8,901 nucleotides of DNA from Bacteroidota bacterium (GTDB taxonomy: Bacteria > Bacteroidota > Bacteroidia > Cytophagales > Cyclobacteriaceae). The DNA lies in the NCBI GenBank assembly GCA_023393375.1, contig JAEWLI010000063.1:1-8901 (forward strand), written 5' to 3'. The position numbers and the translations under genes were made by a program. The stretch's first letter is position 1. The number at the start of each line of letters is the position of its first letter. Below, piece after piece: positions 1-4,996 of this stretch. The notes below the pieces were generated by a model. That model made no database searches, had not been told where the DNA came from, and worked only from the letters and a program-made list of their open reading frames with translations.

Positions 1-133
1 TCCATCGGGGCGGCCTGTGACCACAAATTAATGTGGATTTATTCAGTGTAGATTAAATTTATTGCAAAGAATGGATTTTAAAATATGAGGTAAAATATCC
101 GAAAGATAAAAAGGTGAGATTAGATTAAAAAGG

Positions 134-172
134 AAACTCGCAAGCACATATAAAGGTGCTTGCGAGTTTTTT
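134..172. terminator. Bidirectional intrinsic terminator
   Basis: A perfect 14-bp inverted repeat (134-147 paired with 156-169, arms AAACTCGCAAGCAC and its complement) encloses an 8-nt loop. On the + strand it is followed by further T residues (170-172). On the - strand it is followed by CCTTTTTAATC (133 downwards). It lies 11 bp from the stop codon of the M49 peptidase gene, so it should end that transcript, and it could also end a + strand transcript entering from the left edge. The stem is long and GC-containing in an AT-rich setting, which makes chance unlikely. Confidence 0.85.
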
Positions 173-180
173 CATTTCAA

Positions 181-2229
181 TTAATTATAATTTGGCAGAA
201 AAGAATACTTTTCACCATATTCCAGCATTTGTTCTACAAAATCTTCAGGATATGTGATAGTTACATCTACAATCTGGTCATTTTCCATTACCGGAACTAA
301 TTTTGGTTGAATAAAACCTGAATAAGGTGCAGTGCCCATCTGCTCATATCTCGATTTAACTTCAGCCAATAATTCCTGATCAACCTTTACACCGTAAGTT
401 TCAATCAGGTTTTTTCCGGCTTCGAAATCACCCTGTGACTTAATTCGTTGCACTTCCTTTAATAATTCACCAAACAATTCTCTCAATTTTTCATAGTCAT
501 TAACTACAAAATAGGTCTTTCCATTTTCCTGGATTTTTTCTATTACATTATCTGCCTGACCTTTTTCATATACCCAGGAAGCAACCGTTTGTCTGTTGCG
601 CATATGTGCTTGTTCAATATTTTCTCCGGGTTCGATTCTTCTCAATTGCAACATCAAACCATTTCGGATATATCCATCATATTGTGCTTTACCTACTTCC
701 ACTGACGGTACTATTCCCATTTCCACCAGTTTGGGATCTATCATAAAATATAAGGATACCAGATCCGCCCGTGCTTCTTCCAAAGCTGAGCTATAATTTT
801 TTAATGTCTCACTCGGATTTGCAACACCTGGTTCCAGTTGTCCTGAGCCATGACCGATCACTTCGTGCAAAGCCGTGTGGATATTTTCGGACAAAGTTCC
901 GAACTCCCTTGTTCTTTGCCGGTCTTCTTCTCTGTAAACAAATTCTTCGATAGCTCCACTGCTGGCAGCCGCTTCGGTATAAGCATCTTTTATATTTCCA
1001 AGAGACACTGATTTGGAGCCATGTTCTTTCCTTACCCAATCAGAATTGGGCAGATTGATGCCTATTGGTGTAGAAGGTGCAGCATCTCCAGATTCAACCA
1101 CTACGGTGATGACTTTGTAGGATATTCCGGTCACATTTTCCTTTTTATGAGCATCCATAAAGGGTGCGTTGTTTTCAAACCACTGTGCATTTTCTTCAAG
1201 TGATTTCATGCGTTCGGTTTGTACCTTGTCTTTTATGGAAACTACTGATTCGTAAGCACCACGCATACCGATGGCATCTCCATATACCTCAATAAAACCA
1301 TTGATTACATCAACAGTAGAGGCTGTATCCTGAACCCATAATATGTTGTAATCATCAAATACCTTCAGGTCACCTGTTTTGTAATATTCAATGAGTTTAC
1401 TCAAAGAAGCCTGCTGAGCATTGTTTTCTGCTACCGTCAAAGCTTTTTCCAGCCAGTAGATAATCTTCTCAATTGCACCTGTGTACATCCCTCCGTGTCG
1501 ATAGATTTTTTCCTTTACCTGTCCGTCTTCTTTAACCAATTTTGAGTTCAATCCATATTCGACCGGGCGATGTGTATCAGGATCTTTCATTTTTTCATAA
1601 AAAGCCATTACTTCATTATGGGTCACATTTTCATAAAAATTATTGGCCGATGTCCTTACATTGTCTACATCCGGATCAACATTTACCCGTTTGGAAGCTA
1701 TTTCGGGATCAAAAATGATGGGCGTCAATAATTCGATCAGATCAGATTTAGTTTCTTCACCTTCCAAAGGAAACTCAGCAGTAGATTTCTCTATCAATTC
1801 AGCAAAATAACTTTCGGAAATTTCGGGGATAATTTTGCGGGTAGAATAATGGTGATGGATGCCATTGGAAAACCAAACTCTTTTAGCCCATACCATAAAG
1901 CTTTTAAATTCATCTGTTTCCTTGTCATCAGGATATCCATTTACAATCGCCTCGATGGTACGCCTGATTTTAAGGTTATGTTTGAAGTTTTGATCATAGA
2001 TAATGTCACGGCCCGACAAAGCTGCTTCATACAGATAATAAACAAGCTCTTTTTCTTTGGGTGTCAAGTCCTCAAACCCTGGAACCTGGTACCGCAATAT
2101 TTGAAGATCGGCAAATTGATCTGTAACAAACTTGAATTTGTTACCGGAATCATCGTTGGTCTGATCAGGGATACTTTGACAACCTGCGTAGATGATGGTA
2201 ACCATCATAAAAATGAAACTCTTTTTCAT
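181..2229 (-). CDS. Dipeptidyl-peptidase III-like zinc metallopeptidase (family M49), lipoprotein
   Basis: Predicted zinc exopeptidase of family M49, which removes dipeptides from the N-terminus of short peptides. The 682-aa product has both family signatures: HEVIGH at residues 455-460 (the HExxGH motif; its two His bind zinc and the Glu is catalytic) and EEARAD at 484-489 (the EExRAE/D motif that supplies the third zinc ligand). The length is normal for bacterial members. The N-terminus (MKKSFIFMMVTIIYAGCQS) is a lipoprotein signal with a lipobox ending at Cys17, so the enzyme is probably anchored in the periplasm or on the outer membrane and works in peptide scavenging. The ATG at 2229 is chosen because it gives this complete signal peptide. 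The gene looks monocistronic: 150 bp separate it from the upstream gene and a strong terminator follows the stop. On the minus strand TAGTTTTA (2249-2256), about 20 nt before the ATG, is one mismatch from the Bacteroidetes -7 element TAnnTTTG, but no clear -33 element accompanies it. Family call firm; physiological substrate unknown. Confidence 0.93.
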   Translation of the reverse strand: MKKSFIFMMVTIIYAGCQSIPDQTNDDSGNKFKFVTDQFADLQILRYQVPGFEDLTPKEKELVYYLYEAALSGRDIIYDQNFKHNLKIRRTIEAIVNGYPDDKETDEFKSFMVWAKRVWFSNGIHHHYSTRKIIPEISESYFAELIEKSTAEFPLEGEETKSDLIELLTPIIFDPEIASKRVNVDPDVDNVRTSANNFYENVTHNEVMAFYEKMKDPDTHRPVEYGLNSKLVKEDGQVKEKIYRHGGMYTGAIEKIIYWLEKALTVAENNAQQASLSKLIEYYKTGDLKVFDDYNILWVQDTASTVDVINGFIEVYGDAIGMRGAYESVVSIKDKVQTERMKSLEENAQWFENNAPFMDAHKKENVTGISYKVITVVVESGDAAPSTPIGINLPNSDWVRKEHGSKSVSLGNIKDAYTEAAASSGAIEEFVYREEDRQRTREFGTLSENIHTALHEVIGHGSGQLEPGVANPSETLKNYSSALEEARADLVSLYFMIDPKLVEMGIVPSVEVGKAQYDGYIRNGLMLQLRRIEPGENIEQAHMRNRQTVASWVYEKGQADNVIEKIQENGKTYFVVNDYEKLRELFGELLKEVQRIKSQGDFEAGKNLIETYGVKVDQELLAEVKSRYEQMGTAPYSGFIQPKLVPVMENDQIVDVTITYPEDFVEQMLEYGEKYSFLPNYN

Positions 2230-2263
2230 AATCTCATAAATATTTGTTTAAAACTAATCTCAG

Positions 2264-2277
2264 CTTTAAAATTAAAG
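2264..2277. promoter_or_regulatory. 14-bp palindrome upstream of the M49 peptidase gene
   Basis: CTTTAAAATTAAAG is a perfect palindrome about 35 bp upstream of the M49 start codon, where a promoter or operator could lie. It is wholly AT-rich apart from its ends, so chance is a real possibility. The rest of the 150-bp spacer (2230-2379) shows no further convincing element. Confidence 0.2.
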
Positions 2278-2379
2278 GTTTATTTTGTAATAACTTATTA
2301 GAAGGGAAAATAGTATTATTTCTGAATCAAGCGCTGATTTTAAACTGATGCCCGCCTACCAGATGCTTTCGAAAATAAT

Positions 2380-2940
2380 CTAATGTGTATAAATCATTTC
2401 AACACAGAAACGAAGGCAAGGATGCTTATCACTATCGATGATAGATTTACCAAGTGATTTATAAAGGCAATTAAAATCCAAACCTTCCGCTGAATAGTTT
2501 CTCACAAACTGTTTACGCGAATTTAAATTTGAATAATTAAGATCCTTGAGAGCATTTAAAAGAAAAATAAAATCATTTTTTGCAAAACCCTTTAATTTAT
2601 AAGTATACTTTCCTCTAATATGTAATGCCACTATATATTCGTCACATAAAAAAAAAGGGCCTTCTTCAATGTTAATATTTTCAGGGTTTGTAAACTTAGG
2701 GTCAATTTTTAAAAAGATAAAATCTAGAAAATCAAATGCTTGAATTGTATCGATTTTAAAATGAAGTTTCATAAAGTTTCCAAAAGATTCTTCAGTAGCT
2801 CTGTAATGTTTTGTTCCTGACGATTCCTGAAACATTGGAAATTTAATTAATAATTGAATTTCCTCCCGAGTTAAATTTTGAGCATATGAAAGAATGTTCA
2901 AAAAGAAAACAGCATAAATTAAAAATAAAATTTTTTTCAT
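2380..2940 (-). CDS. Exported hypothetical protein, candidate immunity protein for the adjacent RHS toxin
   Basis: A 186-aa protein of no family I recognise. Residues 1-20 (MKKILFLIYAVFFLNILSYA) form a typical Sec signal peptide with a likely cut after SYA, so the mature protein should be periplasmic or secreted. The mature part is rich in Phe, Lys, Asn and Asp, has no further membrane segment, and contains four cysteines (in FLCDEY, FNCLY and HPCLRFC) that could form disulfides outside the cytoplasm. The gene is visibly AT-richer than the transport genes to the right. It lies directly downstream of the RHS fragment: its ATG is 82 bp from that fragment's TAG stop, but only 1 nt after the TAA that ends the open frame beyond the TAG. 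This is the usual position of an immunity gene for a polymorphic toxin, and an exported immunity protein would suit a toxin acting in the periplasm. The immunity role is inferred from position and export only. It could instead be an unrelated exported protein. Confidence 0.75.
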   Translation of the reverse strand: MKKILFLIYAVFFLNILSYAQNLTREEIQLLIKFPMFQESSGTKHYRATEESFGNFMKLHFKIDTIQAFDFLDFIFLKIDPKFTNPENINIEEGPFFLCDEYIVALHIRGKYTYKLKGFAKNDFIFLLNALKDLNYSNLNSRKQFVRNYSAEGLDFNCLYKSLGKSIIDSDKHPCLRFCVEMIYTH

Positions 2941-2941
2941 G

Positions 2942-3022
2942 TTAACGGTGTCTTAAACGTAAATAATTCACTTGTACATCCATTGCATCCTGGACTTGAT
3001 CAAGATTTCGATTAGCGGGATC
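2942..3022 (-). other. In-frame coding-like extension beyond the RHS fragment's TAG stop
   Basis: After the TAG at 3023-3025 the same reading frame stays open for 26 codons, reading DPANRNLDQVQDAMDVQVNY and then LRLRHR, and closes with TAA at 2942-2944. That TAA lies 1 nt before the ATG of the next gene. The peptide has ordinary amphipathic composition and repeats the DPAN motif seen in RDPANYF just before the TAG. The simplest reading is that CAG (Gln) mutated to TAG and that this is the original C-terminus of the toxin domain. A chance open frame of 26 codons in AT-rich DNA cannot be excluded. Confidence 0.45.
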
Positions 3023-4051
3023 CTAGCAATCTACTCCTCTTCTAAAATTACGAAAATAATTTGCTGGATCTCTGACAATCCCAAAAACATGGCCCGCCTC
3101 ATGTGCAAGTTTTACGTCCGGATCACGTACTCCACTTTGCAATCTAACGGTTATTGCATTCAAAGTATAATTTGGCTTTTCATCATCCGGAAGAAGAGTA
3201 TATATACTATTGTGGTCTGGAGAAAACTGGGCTGCGGTTTGTGCGCCATGTTGATTATTTTGTATAGCTGCACTGCTGGTTACATGTACATTAACTACCC
3301 TTCCAATGTAAGTCAAATTGTTTAATCGATCAAATGTTGCAGGATCATTTATACGCAGCGCATCAATTGCACCTTGGGTTTGTTGAAATGTTTGTTTAGC
3401 TCTATTGAACTGTCTATCTGTTCTATTATATTGTTTCTCTGCCTTATTTAAAGCTTTTTGAGTGCCCCAAACTCCTGCATTTTTCATCTCCTTCTTTGAC
3501 ATGTTTGCATTGGCATTATTAGAAGCCATATTTCTAAGATGCTCATTACTTGCATTATCCCTAGCGGTTCTTGCATTACTTCTTGCTTGATTACGTCTTT
3601 CCATATCTGTATTAATTCCATCCATCCCATCAGGGTCAATAAATTTCATAGGATCATTTGCAACACGGTATCCTTCCTCATGTGGGGTAAAGTCCAGGGT
3701 GATTTCTTCAAAACTGTACAAGGCATTTTCCGTCACTTGTTTAAAACCTCCTGCTTTGTAGTTCATGTTTTTGTCGAAAAACAAAAAGTTCAGATAGGCT
3801 TGGGGGATGGTATGATCATTTTTTAAAAAAACTAATCCCCCTCCTTGCAGGGGTGAGCTCAGGGAATGTGCGATTATTTGTGTCGTTTTTACCACTCTGC
3901 CGTTTGTACTCATTTTCTTTTGCAGTTTTACCCCATTCATATCATACGCATATTGAATGGTGCTATCACCTTGATGATTAGTTATGGTAAATTTAAATGA
4001 TTTGTAGGCAATACTGGAATAACTTGTACAGGAAACTCCTGATGATAGCAC
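3023..4051 (-). CDS. Remnant of an RHS/YD-repeat polymorphic toxin with a C-terminal HEAGH metallopeptidase-like domain (probable pseudogene)
   Basis: A 342-aa reading frame made of recognisable pieces of a Bacteroidetes RHS protein. Residues 31-46 (TIQYAYDMNGVKLQKK) are one YD repeat. Residues 84-128 (from QAYLNFLFFDKN to FTPHEEGY) match the segment usually found before the RHS core. Residues 129-143 (RVANDPMKFIDPDGM) are the end of the core. The normal core between these, with its GRW..DPL..Y region, is missing at Y128/R129, which suggests an internal deletion. Residues 145-230 are a charged, Asn/Arg/Gln-rich probable coiled-coil linker. Residues 245-342 form the toxin-like tip with HEAGH (317-321), a zinc-peptidase HExxH motif. 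The frame opens only two codons after a TAA with a GTG start and no signal peptide, so the thousand or more residues normally upstream are absent. It ends at a TAG that may be premature. As it stands the product could not be delivered by its own shell; it may be inactive, or a donor cassette for recombination with a full-length RHS gene elsewhere. RHS origin is confident; the enzymatic nature of the tip is moderate, because the third zinc ligand is not obvious. Confidence 0.75.
   Translation of the reverse strand: MLSSGVSCTSYSSIAYKSFKFTITNHQGDSTIQYAYDMNGVKLQKKMSTNGRVVKTTQIIAHSLSSPLQGGGLVFLKNDHTIPQAYLNFLFFDKNMNYKAGGFKQVTENALYSFEEITLDFTPHEEGYRVANDPMKFIDPDGMDGINTDMERRNQARSNARTARDNASNEHLRNMASNNANANMSKKEMKNAGVWGTQKALNKAEKQYNRTDRQFNRAKQTFQQTQGAIDALRINDPATFDRLNNLTYIGRVVNVHVTSSAAIQNNQHGAQTAAQFSPDHNSIYTLLPDDEKPNYTLNAITVRLQSGVRDPDVKLAHEAGHVFGIVRDPANYFRNFRRGVDC
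3838..3853. repeat. G/C-rich hairpin embedded in the RHS fragment
   Basis: CCCCT (3838-3842) and AGGGG (3849-3853) form a 5-bp stem around CCTTGC inside an otherwise AT-rich coding stretch. Read on the minus strand it encodes SPLQGGG (residues 66-72 of the RHS fragment), a peptide that does not fit the flanking RHS pattern. It resembles the G-run/C-run palindromes scattered between genes in Bacteroidetes, so it may be an intergenic-type repeat that inserted in frame. Confidence 0.3.
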
Positions 4052-4112
4052 AAATGTTTAATTATCAAAGGCTGTTACGAAAGGGGGTGGTTTACCCTAA
4101 ACTAAGTACAAA

Positions 4113-4147
4113 ACCCGGGAGATCCCTGTCTGCACAGGGATGACGTC
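4113..4147. repeat. Dispersed-type palindromic repeat upstream of the RHS fragment
   Basis: ATCCCTGT (4122-4129), loop CTGC, ACAGGGAT (4134-4141) form a perfect 8-bp stem, flanked by GGAG on the left and GACG on the right. The arrangement 'gagatccctg...cagggatgac' resembles the short dispersed palindromic repeats found between genes in many bacteria. It sits 62-96 bp before the truncated start of the RHS fragment, inside a 245-bp gene-free stretch (4052-4296) that also holds a hairpin and a heptamer array. Copy number elsewhere in the genome cannot be seen from here. Confidence 0.5.
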
Positions 4148-4203
4148 AAAGTCGTGAGGCTGCTAAAGGATCAAGATAAATCTTCTTTGAAAATAATAAC
4201 TTG

Positions 4204-4232
4204 AAGGTTGAATAAAATGGTCAACCTTTTTT
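4204..4232. terminator. Hairpin with T-run, probable terminator
   Basis: AAGGTTGA (4204-4211) pairs with TCAACCTT (4221-4228) across a 9-nt loop, and T residues continue to 4232 on the + strand. It is best formed as a + strand terminator, yet no + strand gene lies just upstream. On the - strand it falls 69 bp beyond the stop of the 61-aa membrane protein gene and is followed by a weaker CAAGTTATTATTTTC, so it may serve that transcript. Confidence 0.45.
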
Positions 4233-4247
4233 AGGCATGCTCAAACA

Positions 4248-4289
4248 TTGAACTTTGATCTTTGAACATGGAACATTGAACATTGAATA
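4248..4289. repeat. Six degenerate 7-bp tandem repeats (TTGAACA type)
   Basis: Six consecutive heptamers can be read without gaps: TTGAACT, TTGATCT, TTGAACA, TGGAACA, TTGAACA, TTGAATA. The array ends 7 bp from the stop codon of the minus-strand 61-aa gene and lies between that stop and the hairpin at 4204-4228. On the minus strand the core is GTTCAAT. A related array is at 6149-6176. Confidence 0.7.
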
Positions 4290-4296
4290 TTTTCAA

Positions 4297-4482
4297 TCAT
4301 CTCAATGGTTTATCCCTTGGTTCCACAGGTTCGTTTTTGGTTTCTTTCATTACATCGACTATGGAAATGGCACCTACAAATGCCAATAAGATAACAAATC
4401 CCCAAACAAAAATATCGGCAGCAGAAGTAATTGGAATTTCTAATAAACTCATCATCAATTTTTTTTGAATTTTAACCCACAT
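4297..4482 (-). CDS. Small single-pass membrane protein, unknown function
   Basis: A 61-aa frame with the layout of a genuine small membrane protein: a short basic start (MWVKIQKKLMM), an amphipathic stretch, one hydrophobic helix at about residues 23-43 (from ADIFVWG to ISIV), then a charged tail with alternating acidic and basic residues and two prolines (from KETKNEP to DKPLR). The ATG at 4482 is used; a second start at Met10 or Met11 is equally possible, and no strong ribosome-binding site decides. A promoter-like region it would share with the divergent DUF2007 gene starts 30 bp upstream. A + strand frame of the same size overlaps it almost fully, but that product lacks a sensible protein pattern. 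I recognise no family. The helix and tail resemble accessory subunits of membrane complexes in general, which is not enough for a function. Confidence 0.5.
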   Translation of the reverse strand: MWVKIQKKLMMSLLEIPITSAADIFVWGFVILLAFVGAISIVDVMKETKNEPVEPRDKPLR

Positions 4483-4491
4483 TTACCCGGT

Positions 4492-4548
4492 TTTGTTTAG
4501 GGACTCAACTTCTATTTCGAAATATCAGTTTAAATAAGAAAATCCAAA
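4492..4548. promoter_or_regulatory. Divergent promoter region centred on a 12-bp palindrome
   Basis: TATTTCGAAATA (4513-4524) is a perfect palindrome midway between two divergent genes: 30 bp from the minus-strand ATG at 4482 and 28 bp from the plus-strand ATG at 4553. On the + strand a TTTG (4492-4495) lies 17 nt upstream of it; on the - strand a TTTG (4548-4545) lies 20 nt upstream. TTTG about 17-21 nt before a TA-rich element matches the Bacteroidetes promoter layout (-33 TTTG, -7 TAnnTTTG), although the -7 part is imperfect. The palindrome could place both -7 elements on the same bases, or be an operator. Confidence 0.35.
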
Positions 4549-4552
4549 AGAT

Positions 4553-4987
4553 ATGTCCACAGGAATAATGCTTTACAAACAATTTTATGATGTCGTTAAA
4601 GCTAATATTGTGCGCGAAAAACTATTGGCCCACGAGATTCCTTGCTTTCTAACCAATGAAAACACCTTTCAATTAGGCTTTTTGAATGGTGGAAATCTGA
4701 CAGTTGGATTAATGTTACATCGCAATGATTTTCAAATGGCTGATCAGGTGCTTGCCGATTCCGGTTTATTGACAGAATCTTCTGAGGAAGATGAAACTGA
4801 ATCCTGTCCTTTTTGCCATTCAACCAACATCGCCTTCGAACACCATTATAAAAATTCCGTTAGATTCAACAACCTTATGAGGACACTATTTGGTAATCTG
4901 GTTAAAGAGGATAAAACCGATCAATTGTATTTTTGCTTCAATTGTAGCCGGGAATTTAAAGAACCTTTGGTAAAAATTTCTAAGTAA
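4553..4987 (+). CDS. DUF2007-type protein with C-terminal zinc ribbon
   Basis: A 144-aa cytoplasmic protein in two parts. Residues 5-72 fit the DUF2007 (putative signal-transducing) fold, with the usual opening LYKQFYDVVKANIVREKL, then an acidic or polar strand and a 'V.L.LHRNDFQMADQVL' pattern resembling the ferredoxin-like or PII-like family core. A short acidic linker (SSEEDETES) leads to a zinc-ribbon-like tail with two cysteine pairs, CPFC (85-88) and CFNC (128-131), spaced to bind one metal ion. There is no signal peptide or membrane segment. It is the only + strand gene in the window. It diverges from the 61-aa membrane protein and runs tail-to-tail into the TauE/SafE gene, with only 9 bp between stop codons. 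DUF2007 proteins have no proven general function; a regulatory or protein-contact role is inference. Family call fairly confident, function unknown. Confidence 0.8.
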   Translation: MSTGIMLYKQFYDVVKANIVREKLLAHEIPCFLTNENTFQLGFLNGGNLTVGLMLHRNDFQMADQVLADSGLLTESSEEDETESCPFCHSTNIAFEHHYKNSVRFNNLMRTLFGNLVKEDKTDQLYFCFNCSREFKEPLVKISK

Positions 4988-4996
4988 TAGTAGGTT

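Noticed and set aside
1..51. Possible 3' end of a + strand gene at the left edge
   Set aside because: The first 22 bases are GC-richer and a + strand terminator follows at 134-172, but the three frames close at 20, 30 and 51 and each is too short to choose between or recognise.
809..1039. Minus-strand open frame overlapping the M49 gene
   Set aside because: It lies in another frame over the catalytic region of the peptidase, has no independent signal and is explained by the M49 gene's base composition.
1849..2301. 150-codon + strand open frame antisense to the start of the M49 gene
   Set aside because: It is antisense to the well-supported lipoprotein signal and N-terminal domain, and its product shows no domain pattern.
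2321..2340. Terminator for the 186-aa gene (AATCA...TGATT)
   Set aside because: Five-base AT-rich stem without a T-tract in the right place; not distinguishable from chance.
2972..3325. 117-codon + strand frame antisense to the RHS toxin tip
   Set aside because: The minus strand here encodes recognisable HEAGH-containing protein; the plus product is a cysteine- and isoleucine-rich string without family features.
4283..4468. 61-codon + strand frame overlapping the small membrane protein
   Set aside because: It begins inside the heptamer array, and its product is Ser/Thr/Asn-rich without a helix or motif; the minus-strand frame is more protein-like.
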